Shown here: piece by piece, positions 1 to 8,631 of the stretch
Numbering within the stretch: position 1 is the first letter of the stretch
How the letters are laid out: every line of letters begins with the position of its first letter
Assembly (NCBI GenBank): GCA_034412795.1
Contig: DAOUMD010000217.1
Location: 1 to 64,000, forward strand
Length of the DNA: 64,000 nucleotides
Origin: JAUVPY01 sp034412795
Lineage (GTDB): Bacteria; Chloroflexota; Anaerolineae; 4572-78; NAK82
Reading direction: 5' to 3'
Notes under the pieces: model-generated
What the model was told of the DNA's origin: nothing
The model's input: the letters and a program-made list of their open reading frames with translations, nothing else
The model's database searches: none
Program-made: the position numbers and the translations under genes

Positions 1-34
1 AAAAAATAGCAGCGTTATCAGACGAACGTCCCTA

Positions 35-96
35 TATGTAGGGCAGGCTCGTAGCCTGCCGCCCCCAAATGGCGGGTTACGAACCCGCCCTACATA
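35..96. repeat. Palindromic intergenic repeat
   Basis: The outer arms TATGTAGGGC (35-44) and GCCCTACATA (87-96) are perfectly complementary. Each half also folds on itself: GGCAGGCT/AGCCTGCC on the left and GGCGGGTT/AACCCGCC on the right. This is an intergenic hairpin element of unknown function at the window edge. The remaining bases up to 166 show no gene. Confidence 0.6.
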
Positions 97-166
97 CCGA
101 CCACGATTAAACGCAGTGCTACCGAAAGAGATGGTGTGCCAAATTATGGCCAGAAATTGCCTATGG

Positions 167-1468
167 CTAGGCCACCGCCTCAGCGGTAGGCACAGGTGCC
201 GCAGGTAGTGTCGGCCGCATCTTCTCACGAAGCGCGACATAGATCGCGCCCAGGCCGACAAGGGTGACAATCACAGTAACAATTATGCCCAATATCGGAA
301 TAGCACGCAGGATCTCATAGATGAGGGCACCCAGGGCGAGGGACGCAAAATCCGTCCACCAGCCAGGCTCCGTCTGTGCCGACAGGCGGGTCAGGATTAG
401 CCGACCACCGAGATAGGCGACGATGGCTTTGGTAACAAGAGAGAAGACGAAGATGAACAGAGCCACCGCCAGACCGAGCGTCGCCCCACCGATGCCGAGA
501 ATGTCACCCAGGAGTTGCCCAAAGGTGACCAGGCCACCCAAGAGCGCCAGGACCACGAGCGCGATCACGGCGACTATCACAGCAAAAGGAAATAGGAATG
601 TTATCAAACAGCCGCGACCGACGCTGGGCAACGGTCGTTCTTGGGCTTCCGAGCTGGCACGCTGCATAAGACCGAGCCAGAAGTACAACAGCAGACCCCC
701 GACGATCAAGATCGCAATAAACTCGCCGATGCGGTTGGCAATTGCACGCGTAAGGCCAAAAAGGGCCCGGTCTTGCGGGCGCTCACCGGCACCCCGTCCA
801 GGCTCGGAGACTACCACATCTACGTCACCCCCGATCCGCGCCTCATCACCCACCCGCAGACCCGGCGGGACCGCAGGCACAGAACCAGGAAACTGGGGCA
901 TAAATAGCGGTGATCCCCCCTCGGCGGGAGCGACCTCGCCCGTCACGTCGCCGCCGACGGCGCCGTTCAGTTCCAGCGCAACGCTGCCGACACTCACATC
1001 ATTGGCAACTTCACCGTTCACGATCGCCTGGTAGCCGCCTGTGTATAGGCTGCGTCCGATGCCACTGCCCGACTCAGTTGTCAGGCTAAACCCGCCGAAG
1101 TAAACAGTACGTCCGATGCTCGCCTCCGGCCCAACGACTAGTGAGTATCCCCCAGCATACAGACTACCATTGACCTGGCCATTCACCACCAGTGTTTGGC
1201 CAGATATGAACAGACTGCCCTCGACGGTGCCATTGACAAACACCTCTCCTCCTATGGCGAACAGGTCACCTTTGACTGTCCCATTCACCTCGACCCGCTG
1301 TCCCGTCACGAAAAGATCGTCGTCGATCACCTCGTCGGCGGGGATTACCACAGTCTCCCCACTACGGAAGTCAGCCGCCCAAGCCGAACTGGTCAGGCCA
1401 AAGACCATCAAACCTAACAGCGTCAACACCAAAAAGGCTTGGCTCCATGTTCTCCAACCCAGCTTCAT
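167..1468 (-). CDS. Bactofilin-like polymer-forming membrane protein
   Basis: A 433-residue secreted or membrane protein. The ATG at 1468 is chosen because AGGAGGGACATT lies just before it; the frame stays open 39 codons further upstream but without a ribosome site. Residues 1-31 are a signal peptide ending SSAWA. Residues about 32-180 are short Val/Gly-rich repeats (for example GTVKGDLFAIGGEVFVNGTV), as in the beta-helix of bactofilins. The C-terminal half has about four to five hydrophobic helices. The family forms cytoskeletal or envelope-associated polymers. The membrane-anchored, signal-peptide form seen here is an uncharacterised variant, so its role is inferred. It is transcribed away from the TetR gene. 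Confidence 0.7.
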   Translation of the reverse strand: MKLGWRTWSQAFLVLTLLGLMVFGLTSSAWAADFRSGETVVIPADEVIDDDLFVTGQRVEVNGTVKGDLFAIGGEVFVNGTVEGSLFISGQTLVVNGQVNGSLYAGGYSLVVGPEASIGRTVYFGGFSLTTESGSGIGRSLYTGGYQAIVNGEVANDVSVGSVALELNGAVGGDVTGEVAPAEGGSPLFMPQFPGSVPAVPPGLRVGDEARIGGDVDVVVSEPGRGAGERPQDRALFGLTRAIANRIGEFIAILIVGGLLLYFWLGLMQRASSEAQERPLPSVGRGCLITFLFPFAVIVAVIALVVLALLGGLVTFGQLLGDILGIGGATLGLAVALFIFVFSLVTKAIVAYLGGRLILTRLSAQTEPGWWTDFASLALGALIYEILRAIPILGIIVTVIVTLVGLGAIYVALREKMRPTLPAAPVPTAEAVA

Positions 1469-1486
1469 AATGTCCCTCCTGAAAAG

Positions 1487-1792
1487 TGACCTCGTAAAAC
1501 GTAAAACGTGATGCGTAAAGCATAGTGCAGCAAAGCTGCACGCAAGCGAGATTATCGACTCACGGACGGAAAAGAACACTGACAAAAACGAATAGGCAAA
1601 ATAAAGTCCGTGTTCCTTTCTGTCCGTGAGTCAAAATTCTCGCGACCAACGCAAATGTTTCAGGGTAACTATGTAATGATTCTGGGCGAATGCGCCTTGC
1701 GAATGTGCCTTTACGCATCACGTTTTACGTTTTACGGATGTGTCTGGCAAAACAGGCCAATTTGTCAACCAGTTCTCCTGGCAAAATGAACC
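1487..1792. mobile_element. MITE-like element, copy A (interrupted)
   Basis: It shares long blocks with 34520-34725 (reverse orientation at its ends) and 49700-49876: CTCGTAAAACGTAAAACGTG on the left, ACGTTTTACGTTTTACGG and TGTCTGGCAAA on the right. The ends carry GGTTCA-type inverted termini. No ORF is present. Relative to copy B, roughly 150 bp (about 1524-1673) is extra and contains its own hairpin, so this copy appears to be split by a second element. The element fills most of the gene-free stretch 1469-1937. Confidence 0.6.
1557..1632. repeat. Hairpin element nested in MITE copy A
   Basis: An imperfect 23-bp inverted repeat: the left arm 1557-1579 begins GACTCACGGAC and the right arm 1610-1632 ends GTCCGTGAGTC. 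GCGAGA and TCTCGC flank it further out. It sits in the segment absent from copy B, so it is probably a separate insertion. Confidence 0.5.
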
Positions 1793-1879
1793 ATGCCCGA
1801 TTGAGGAGTCAAATACTATCTTACCACGTCTCCCCTCTATCTTCAAACGCCAGAAGCCAGAATCTTAGGATTCACCCCC

Positions 1880-1908
1880 TTGACAAATGACCAAAGGTCA
1901 GTTATAAT
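1880..1908 (+). promoter_or_regulatory. Sigma-70-type promoter of the tetR-SDR operon
   Basis: TTGACA (1880-1885) and TATAAT (1903-1908) are exact consensus boxes separated by 17 bp. They lie 30 bp upstream of the TetR start codon. Confidence 0.85.
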
Positions 1909-1921
1909 TGACCCTGGGTCA
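1888..1921. promoter_or_regulatory. Two TGACCnnnGGTCA operator palindromes
   Basis: TGACCAAAGGTCA (1888-1900) lies inside the promoter spacer. TGACCCTGGGTCA (1909-1921) lies immediately after the -10 box. Both are perfect 5-bp-arm palindromes, 21 bp apart start to start, so they are on the same helix face. Their position predicts autorepression by the adjacent TetR protein. Confidence 0.75.
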
Positions 1922-1937
1922 TTTACTTGGAGGTGAT

Positions 1938-2621
1938 ATGCTTATCAAGCGCAGAGCGATGAGCGACGAACAGAAACAAGTACGACGCCAGGCGATCCTG
2001 GATGCTGCTATGGAATTATTCCAGGAAACATCCTACGAAGCGGTCAACATCGTCGACGTGGCGAAAAGGGCTGGCATCGCCAAAGGAACTGTGTACCTTT
2101 ACTTCCAAACAAAGGAGGAGTTATTCCTGGCCCTACAGACGGGTGAACTTGAAGCCTGGTTTGATGAGATAGACCGCCTTCTGCAAGAGACACAAGCCAC
2201 TGGGAGCAACTGCACAGCCGATGGACTTGTAGCTCTGGTAAGACGTTCCCTGGAAGACCGCGCCACAATGGCCCGTCTATTTGCCATTCTGCACACCACC
2301 CTGGAGCACAATATCGATTTCGCCACCGCCTTGGTTTTCAAACAGATGTTGCAAGAACGGCTCTTGCAAACAGGTTCATTGCTTGAAGCCCATCTGCCCT
2401 TCCTCGAGCCGGGACAAGGTGCGCAGACGCTTATGCGCATCTACGCGCTCCTGATTGGAATTCAGAATCTGGCAGAACCGGCGCCCGTTATCAGACAAAC
2501 TCTGGAAGAGCCGGGGATGGAGATATTCAAAATCGGTTTCCTCGACGAGTTTTCGGAATCGGTGAGAACGCTTCTCTACGGGCTTGAGTATCAAGCAAAA
2601 AGAAACGACTACGAACAGTAA
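1938..2621 (+). CDS. TetR/AcrR-family transcriptional regulator
   Basis: 227 residues from the ATG at 1938, preceded by GGAGGTGAT. The N-terminal helix-turn-helix (residues about 14-60) has the typical form AILDAAMELF, then VAKRAGIAKGTVYLYF. The rest is the variable ligand-binding and dimer domain. The gene is followed 20 bp later by an SDR oxidoreductase, so the two are probably one operon. The promoter contains two identical-core palindromes, so the protein probably represses itself and the SDR until a ligand binds. The ligand cannot be told from sequence. Confidence 0.88.
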   Translation: MLIKRRAMSDEQKQVRRQAILDAAMELFQETSYEAVNIVDVAKRAGIAKGTVYLYFQTKEELFLALQTGELEAWFDEIDRLLQETQATGSNCTADGLVALVRRSLEDRATMARLFAILHTTLEHNIDFATALVFKQMLQERLLQTGSLLEAHLPFLEPGQGAQTLMRIYALLIGIQNLAEPAPVIRQTLEEPGMEIFKIGFLDEFSESVRTLLYGLEYQAKRNDYEQ

Positions 2622-2641
2622 TATTAGCAAAGGAGAATGCC

Positions 2642-3418
2642 ATGAAGACAGCAGCACTCATTACTGGAGCATCCAGCGGAATAGGCTACGAACTGGCCAA
2701 GTTGTTTGCACAGAACGGTCACAACCTGGTGTTGGTGGCCAGAAGCCAGGGAAAGCTCCAGGAACTAGCAGATGATATTGAAGAGAAATTCGGTGTATGG
2801 GTAAAGGTCATCCCCAAGGACCTTTCGCAACCTACATCTCCCGACGAAATCCTGGCCGAAGTCGAGCAGGAATCGATCCAGATCGATATCTTGGTCAACA
2901 ATGCGGGGTTCCAGGAGTACGGGCCTTTCTATGAGACAGACCTGAACAAGGAACTGCACATGATCCAGGTCAATCTCACATCGCTTACTCATCTGACCAA
3001 ATTGTTCTTGCCAGGGATGATAAGACAGGGACATGGTAAGATCATGAACGTCGGTTCAACCGGCTCCTTTGCGCCAGGGCCGCTTAATGCCATCTACTGT
3101 GCGACGAAAGCCTATGTTCTGAGTTTTTCGGAGGCGATCGCCGAAGAGCTTAAAGGAACTGGCGTCACGGTCACCGCGTTATGTCCCGGAGCGACCCGCA
3201 CAGACTTTGTCACAAAAGCGGGTATGGAAGACGTAAATCTGTTTCGAGGGCAGATCTCAGACGCCAGGACGGTCGCCGAGGTTGGGTACCGGGCCTTGAT
3301 GAAGGGTAGGAGGATAACAATCCCCGGCGCTGGTAACAAAACTATGATTTTTTCAATTCGGCTCTTGCCGAGAAGCCTGGTAACCCGTATCTCCAAGAAC
3401 ATGATGAGTAGAGCATAG
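2642..3418 (+). CDS. Short-chain dehydrogenase/reductase
   Basis: 258 residues, ATG preceded by AAAGGAGAATGCC. A classical SDR: cofactor motif TGASSGIG at residues 8-15, NNAG near residue 87, and an active-site Ser followed by YCATK (Tyr and Lys of the catalytic triad). It resembles the DltE/YdfG-like general oxidoreductases, NAD(P)H-dependent and cytoplasmic. The substrate is unknown. Co-transcription with tetR suggests that it acts on the inducing compound or a related carbonyl. Confidence 0.88.
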   Translation: MKTAALITGASSGIGYELAKLFAQNGHNLVLVARSQGKLQELADDIEEKFGVWVKVIPKDLSQPTSPDEILAEVEQESIQIDILVNNAGFQEYGPFYETDLNKELHMIQVNLTSLTHLTKLFLPGMIRQGHGKIMNVGSTGSFAPGPLNAIYCATKAYVLSFSEAIAEELKGTGVTVTALCPGATRTDFVTKAGMEDVNLFRGQISDARTVAEVGYRALMKGRRITIPGAGNKTMIFSIRLLPRSLVTRISKNMMSRA

Positions 3419-3454
3419 TTTCTACCACACCCCCCACGCGTCTGCGCAAATCAG

Positions 3455-3479
3455 AAGCCCCACCGCGAAGGTGGGGCTT
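3455..3479. terminator. Hairpin after the tetR-SDR operon
   Basis: A perfect 10-bp stem AAGCCCCACC / GGTGGGGCTT with the 5-nt loop GCGAA, 36 bp after the SDR stop. There is no clear T-run on the plus strand, so termination is plausible but not certain. Confidence 0.55.
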
Positions 3480-3699
3480 ACTCACGAGTGCCACCTCTCT
3501 CAGTTCCTCCTGGATGAGCTTGCCTGAGAAAGTAGGCTCATCGGCTGGCAACGCCAAGTTCTTTAAGACTCAGGCTCACTACCGGACACTACCCAAAATG
3601 AGGCGATATGTCAGATCCAGTTGAGCCTAAGTGAGCGCCCTTCGATAGACTCAGGATGCCTCCACTCGCCCAGGCGAAAAAGTATCCGGTAGTGAAGGC

Positions 3700-4095
3700 C
3701 TAGGCGACTGAGGTCGGGACGGCAAATTGGGGCCACACATGAATGGGCACGCTCAAAGCCACCACCTCAGGCCTGTCACTTGCTGAGCGGCCATCGGTCT
3801 CAAAGACGTGATCAAAGCCGGTTAGTTCAAATACAAGCCTGGGCTGATCCTGGATGCCAGCCAACCGGAAGTTTCGTGCATCACTCCCAAAAATCTTGTA
3901 GCCAGCTATTAGAGCTCCCAGCCCCTGGCTATCAATGAAGGGTACGTTCTCCAGATTAACCACAACACGCTCAGTGCCTCGCTCAGACAAGTCTCGAAAG
4001 ATGTGGATGACGTCTTGTGCCCGATTGATATTTAGCGGTCCACTCAAGTTTATCAGGTGACTATCCAAAGCCGCTTCACGATATATAAGCCTCAT
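3700..4095 (-). CDS. STAS-domain anti-sigma-factor antagonist
   Basis: 131 residues; ribosome site AAGGGGGATTAAG before the ATG. The STAS fold covers residues about 10-105. The phosphorylatable serine motif reads FIDSQGLGAL, as in SpoIIAA/RsbV proteins, where phosphorylation controls binding to an anti-sigma kinase. No RsbW-type kinase or sigma gene is adjacent, so the partner must be elsewhere. It stands alone between the SDR operon and the exporter operon. The last ~20 residues extend beyond the usual domain. Confidence 0.78.
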   Translation of the reverse strand: MRLIYREAALDSHLINLSGPLNINRAQDVIHIFRDLSERGTERVVVNLENVPFIDSQGLGALIAGYKIFGSDARNFRLAGIQDQPRLVFELTGFDHVFETDGRSASDRPEVVALSVPIHVWPQFAVPTSVA

Positions 4096-4253
4096 CTTAA
4101 TCCCCCTTCCAGGTGGATACTTGGACTATTGCTCGTTCTGTAACACTATACGCACGTGACGAGCAAAAGTTGCAGCGGGAGATAGACATCATTGGTAAGT
4201 CCGGCGCACCCGATAATCTCCAGTCTATCTCTATCTCCGTCTCTCATCTCCAT

Positions 4254-5504
4254 CTACTCGTACCGCAGCGCGTCAATCGGATTCAGCCGCGCGGCCCGGG
4301 TGGCTGGATAGATACCGAAGAAAAGTCCTACCCCCGCCGAGAAGCTGGTAGCCAGCAAGATCGCACCCATGGTAACTACTGTCTGCAAGTCAATCAAACC
4401 CGCCAAAGCTGTCGAGGCCAGGAAGCCCAGAACTATGCCCACAAAGCCACCAAGCATAGATAGGACCATAGCTTCGATCAGGAATTGCAGCAAGATGTCG
4501 CGCCGTTTGGCGCCAACCGACTTACGAATGCCAATCTCACGGGTGCGCTCAGTGACGGAGACCAGCATGATGTTCATAATGCCAATGCCTCCCACCAGCA
4601 AGGAGATGCCAGCAATCGCACCCAGCACAGTGGTGAAGACGGCAGTAAACTCGCCAAAGACCTGAATTAAGTCAGTTTGATTGATGACCGTGAAGTCATC
4701 GTCATCTTTGAAGTTGATGCGATGGCGCTCACGTAACACTTCGGTAATACGGTCGGCAACGGGGTCCATCTTGTCCTGGCTATCGACCTGCACATAGACG
4801 AGCGAGATAACCAGTTCGCCGCGAACCGACCCGGCGTTGAAAAGGCGGGTTTGAGCCGCGCTGATGGGGATCATCACCACGTTGTCTTCATCACCCATCA
4901 TGCCGCCGCCTCTTTCCTCCAGCACGCCAATGACCTTGAACGGGACATCGTTGAGCTTGATGGTCTGGCCGATAGGATACTCATCCTCTTCAAATAGCTC
5001 TCTGGCCACCGTATCGCCGATCACAGCCACCCGTGAGCGCGCGTTGACGTGTTCTTGTGCGATGAACTCACCCAGCATTGGGGTGAAGCTACGCACGCTT
5101 TGGTAGTCGGGGGTTACCCCGCTGGCAGTAGTGCGCATTTCTAGTTTGCCGCGCAGGACCATCACTGAGCCTTGGTACTCAGGCGCCACGGCGACCACAT
5201 CCGGAACCTGAAAGGGGTCGGCCAAAGCCTCAGCATCTCCCATGGTTAGGGGCTGAGAGCGCTGCCGGCCAACCCGAGCGCTTCCCGCACCACTACTCTC
5301 GAGCTGACCAGGGAAGACAAACAGTATATTGGTCCCCAGACTCTCGAATTGCTCGGTGATATACTGCTCAAATCCATGTCCTACTGACAACAGGGCAATA
5401 ACCGCCCCCACACCGATGATGATACCCAACATAGTCAGGATGGAGCGCATCTTGTTGGCGGTCAGGGCACGTAGGGCAATTCGTACGCTTTCCCAGATTT
5501 GCAT
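4254..5504 (-). CDS. MacB-type ABC transporter permease (FtsX fold)
   Basis: 416 residues. N-terminal helix with the motif RSILTMLGIIIGVGAVIAL, a ~220-residue extracytoplasmic MacB periplasmic-core region, then three C-terminal helices with the FtsX motif RTREIGIRKSVGAKR. The start abuts the ATPase stop. With the ATPase and adaptor genes it forms a MacAB-like mechanotransmission exporter. The cargo (peptide, lipid or drug) cannot be read from sequence. No TolC homologue is present, as expected if the cell has no outer membrane. Confidence 0.88.
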   Translation of the reverse strand: MQIWESVRIALRALTANKMRSILTMLGIIIGVGAVIALLSVGHGFEQYITEQFESLGTNILFVFPGQLESSGAGSARVGRQRSQPLTMGDAEALADPFQVPDVVAVAPEYQGSVMVLRGKLEMRTTASGVTPDYQSVRSFTPMLGEFIAQEHVNARSRVAVIGDTVARELFEEDEYPIGQTIKLNDVPFKVIGVLEERGGGMMGDEDNVVMIPISAAQTRLFNAGSVRGELVISLVYVQVDSQDKMDPVADRITEVLRERHRINFKDDDDFTVINQTDLIQVFGEFTAVFTTVLGAIAGISLLVGGIGIMNIMLVSVTERTREIGIRKSVGAKRRDILLQFLIEAMVLSMLGGFVGIVLGFLASTALAGLIDLQTVVTMGAILLATSFSAGVGLFFGIYPATRAARLNPIDALRYE

Positions 5505-6290
5505 CTATCGCACCATATCCGTATCAGTTGCTGTTTCGTCATTGAGCATGTCACGCACGCGGACACCATAGGCCCGCTCGCCCGCCTCGCGTGGCTCGCG
5601 CACCGGCCGGTCTTCTACGATACGTCCGTCGGAGAGACGCACAATGCGCCGCGTGTGCTGGGCAATCTCTGGCTCGTGGGTGACAAAGATGATGGTAATG
5701 CCCTGCTCTTGGTTCAGGCGTTGGAAGATAGCCATAATCTCGGCACCGGATTTGGAGTCCAGGTTGCCAGTCGGCTCATCGGCCAAGATGATAGAAGGCT
5801 TGTTTATCAACGCTCGGGCGATGGCTACCCGCTGTTGCTGTCCACCCGACAGTTCGTTGGGCCGGTGATGCAGTCGATCACCCAGCCCCACAGCGTCCAG
5901 GGCGGCCATTGCCCGATCGCGACGCTGGCGCCCGCCCACTCCGCCATAGACCAGAGGCAACTCCACGTTGCTCAAGGCCGTGGTACGCGGCAACAGATTA
6001 AAGGTCTGGAACACGAAGCCAATCCTCCTGCCGCGGATTTCGGCCAGTTGGTTATCATCCAACCGGTCGATCTCCTTCCCCTCCAAAAAATACTCGCCTG
6101 AGGTGGGCTGATCCAGACAGCCCAAGATGTTCATCAACGTGGACTTACCAGAGCCGGAAGGTCCCATAATGGCCACCAGTTCCCCACGGCTAACCTGGAG
6201 CGAGGCACCGCGCAAGGCGCGCACCTGCACGTCACCCATCTGGTAGATTTTGGTGATGTCTCGGGCGTCAATCACTACGTTATTGTCCAC
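5505..6290 (-). CDS. MacB/LolD-type ABC transporter ATPase
   Basis: 261 residues. Walker A GPSGSGKST (residues 43-51), signature LSGGQQQRVAIARAL, Walker B IILADEPTGNLD, H-loop FVTHEPE. It belongs to the MacB/LolD/FtsE branch that drives FtsX-fold permeases. It follows the adaptor gene by 3 bp and touches the permease gene, so the three are translationally linked. The final 40 residues are a charged extension beyond the core domain. Confidence 0.92.
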   Translation of the reverse strand: MDNNVVIDARDITKIYQMGDVQVRALRGASLQVSRGELVAIMGPSGSGKSTLMNILGCLDQPTSGEYFLEGKEIDRLDDNQLAEIRGRRIGFVFQTFNLLPRTTALSNVELPLVYGGVGGRQRRDRAMAALDAVGLGDRLHHRPNELSGGQQQRVAIARALINKPSIILADEPTGNLDSKSGAEIMAIFQRLNQEQGITIIFVTHEPEIAQHTRRIVRLSDGRIVEDRPVREPREAGERAYGVRVRDMLNDETATDTDMVR

Positions 6291-6293
6291 CGG

Positions 6294-7853
6294 CTACTCT
6301 CCCTGGAAAGTCTGCTGCAGCCGCTCCCGCCTGGTGAGTTCTCTAATGACGATCTGGTCCCCCGCCTCCAGGCCATCCAAGACTTGGCTCACCGTCTCAC
6401 CGCGCAGGCCCAACTCGATTTCTGTGCGGAGCGCCTGACCATCGTCACCCACCTTTTCGACGTAGGCAACTGGCTCGCCGCTACTGCGGTCAACACTAAC
6501 TGCCCGATTGGGGACCACCACCACGTTCTCCAGCCGCTCGGTTTCGATGGTGGCATCAGCCGTCATACCAGGCAGTAGACGAGTGTCATCAGTATCAAGC
6601 GCGATGGTCACTTCGTAAGCCACGATACCGCTGGAAGCACTTTCAATCGGACTCGGCGAAATATCGGCCACATAGCCGGCAAATTCTTCATCGGGGATGG
6701 CATCAATGGCAACCACCACGCTCTGATCGTCCGCGATACTGCCGATGTCAATCTCGTCTACCTCCACGTCGATGTGGTAAGTCGACATGTTGGTGATGAT
6801 CATAGCCGCCTGTTCCACGGGCGGCGCCTCGCCGCGTTCGACGTTAATCTCAGACACCACGCCGTCAATCGGAGCAACCAGCGAGGCTCTGGCCAGATTA
6901 AGCTGTGCCTGCTCCAGCCCGATCTGAGCCGTATCTACGGCCGCCTGGGCGGCGGCTACCTCGGCGGCGTCGGGCTCCTCAAGCAAACGGGCCAGGCCGG
7001 CTTCCGCTTCTGCCAGTTGCGATTGGGCGGCAACTATCTCGGCCTCTGTGGGCGATTCGAGCAGACGGGCCAAACTGCTCTCAGCCTGCGCCAGTTCGGA
7101 ACGGGCGGCAGCGATGTCAGCGTCCGTAGCATCCTGCACCGCCAGGTTAAAATTGGCCAAGGCCGTCTCGTAATCTATGGTCGCCTGCTCCAGTTGCCCT
7201 GCCTGGGGGAGTGCACCGACGTCGCCCCGGTAGGCTACCTGGTCGTAAGCCCATTGCGCCTCCTTGAGAGCAACTTCAGCTCGGCGCAGGTTGGCGGCCG
7301 CCACCGTGATATCATCCTCACTGGGTCCTTCCAGCACCCGGTTCAGATTGGCACGCGCACTGTCCACAGACGCCTGAGCTGACGCGATTTCATCCTCGCG
7401 CGGACCAGCCAACACCTGGTCAAGGTTAGCCTGGGCGCTCTCCACCGCCATCTGGGCTGAGTCTACCTCTTCGACCAGCGCCGGGCGGAAGAGCTGGTCA
7501 AACTGCGCCTGGGCGCTGGCCAACTCAACCTGAGCCTGCTTCACCGCCAACTCCAGATCATCTGTCTCCAACCAAGCCAGGACCATCCCGGCTGTCACGT
7601 GTTGACCACGTTCGACCAGCACCTCGGTCACCACGCTATTACTGGCCTCGAAGTCCACCTGCACTTCAGCTTGGGGCTCGATACGCCCAGTGGCATTAAT
7701 AGTAGCCAGGATCGTGTCACGCCCAATCACAATGACCTCAACGTCGGGATCTTCGGCGATGTTGTAAGGCTCGGGATTCAGAAACTGATAACCGGCCACG
7801 GTCGCGCCGACGATGACAGCCAGGACCAACACAATGATCACCACACGCTTCAT
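6294..7853 (-). CDS. HlyD/MacA-type membrane-fusion adaptor
   Basis: 519 residues. An N-terminal membrane anchor (residues about 4-24), a lipoyl-like half-domain, and then a long alpha-helical hairpin (residues about 80-320) built from Ala/Gln/Glu-rich repeats such as AQSQLAEAEAGLARLLEEP. After that come the second lipoyl half (RASLVAPIDGVVSEI) and the beta-barrel domains. It stabilises or gates the MacB-like permease. The hairpin is longer than in classical MacA. It is the first gene of the exporter set. Confidence 0.87.
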   Translation of the reverse strand: MKRVVIIVLVLAVIVGATVAGYQFLNPEPYNIAEDPDVEVIVIGRDTILATINATGRIEPQAEVQVDFEASNSVVTEVLVERGQHVTAGMVLAWLETDDLELAVKQAQVELASAQAQFDQLFRPALVEEVDSAQMAVESAQANLDQVLAGPREDEIASAQASVDSARANLNRVLEGPSEDDITVAAANLRRAEVALKEAQWAYDQVAYRGDVGALPQAGQLEQATIDYETALANFNLAVQDATDADIAAARSELAQAESSLARLLESPTEAEIVAAQSQLAEAEAGLARLLEEPDAAEVAAAQAAVDTAQIGLEQAQLNLARASLVAPIDGVVSEINVERGEAPPVEQAAMIITNMSTYHIDVEVDEIDIGSIADDQSVVVAIDAIPDEEFAGYVADISPSPIESASSGIVAYEVTIALDTDDTRLLPGMTADATIETERLENVVVVPNRAVSVDRSSGEPVAYVEKVGDDGQALRTEIELGLRGETVSQVLDGLEAGDQIVIRELTRRERLQQTFQGE

Positions 7854-7875
7854 TTAGACGTCTCCATTCCAGGAA

Positions 7876-8631
7876 TCAACCCCCAGCCAATCCCCCAAAC
7901 AAGAGTGTGGGAAGTGCCGTAACGGCCAGAGACACGGCTACGTAGATGAGCATCAGCACCAGTGACTTCACACGGCTGAACTGAGCCGCCACCGACAGCC
8001 CCACAACTACCAAGAACAGATGCCACAACCAGAAAGGGTCCAACCGCCCCAATAGCGTAAACAGTGGGTTTTGAGCGTCTTTCATCAAGTCGCCGGTGGC
8101 TACCAGTGCTGAAAGCCCCGGGGAATTGATGGCCCGTTGGGCGACAAATATAAAGACAGCCTGTACCAAGAAGTAGATGGCCATAGGCAACCGGGTCCAG
8201 GAGCTCATAGTGAGGACTGAGCTAAAGTCTACCTCGCCTCCGGCCACCAGTGCGCCGAAATAAAGAATCGCCGCCTGCGCCACGACCCCGATGAGCAACA
8301 TAATGATGGCAGTGACCAGCCCCATTGCCAATCTGACCGGGAACGACATAAAGGTCTCCATGCCAGCGCGAGCCGCTTCTGCCTGATCAGGTGACATTGT
8401 GGCGAGTTGGCGCTCCATTTCCTGTTGGGCAATCTCCATATCGTAGGGAGTGCGTACCACCATCATGGCCGACATACACAGGAGTACCACCAAGAGCGGC
8501 ACCGCCCACATATACCATTTGCGCCGCGCCAGCACGGCTTTGAACGTCGCCGCCGGCCTATCAATAATACCGAACAGAAGCTGCCACAGGGGTGGGGTCT
8601 TTTCGTTTGACACGGTCTCGACAGTTGTCAT
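7876..8631 (-). CDS. Yip1-domain integral membrane protein
   Basis: 251 residues from the ATG at 8631, chosen for its GGAGGATTTTA ribosome site (the frame is open 11 codons further). A cytoplasmic N-terminus is followed by about five hydrophobic helices, starting near PLLVVLLCMSAMMVV. The layout (short tail, IIDRP motif, five helices) fits the bacterial Yip1/YIF1-like family of unknown function. It lies 22 bp upstream of the adaptor and is probably co-transcribed with the exporter. Confidence 0.7.
   Translation of the reverse strand: MTTVETVSNEKTPPLWQLLFGIIDRPAATFKAVLARRKWYMWAVPLLVVLLCMSAMMVVRTPYDMEIAQQEMERQLATMSPDQAEAARAGMETFMSFPVRLAMGLVTAIIMLLIGVVAQAAILYFGALVAGGEVDFSSVLTMSSWTRLPMAIYFLVQAVFIFVAQRAINSPGLSALVATGDLMKDAQNPLFTLLGRLDPFWLWHLFLVVVGLSVAAQFSRVKSLVLMLIYVAVSLAVTALPTLLFGGLAGG

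Noticed and set aside
423..1034. Plus-strand frame opposite the bactofilin-like gene
   Set aside because: Pro/Arg/Ser-rich translation, no ribosome site, lies entirely within a well-supported minus-strand gene.
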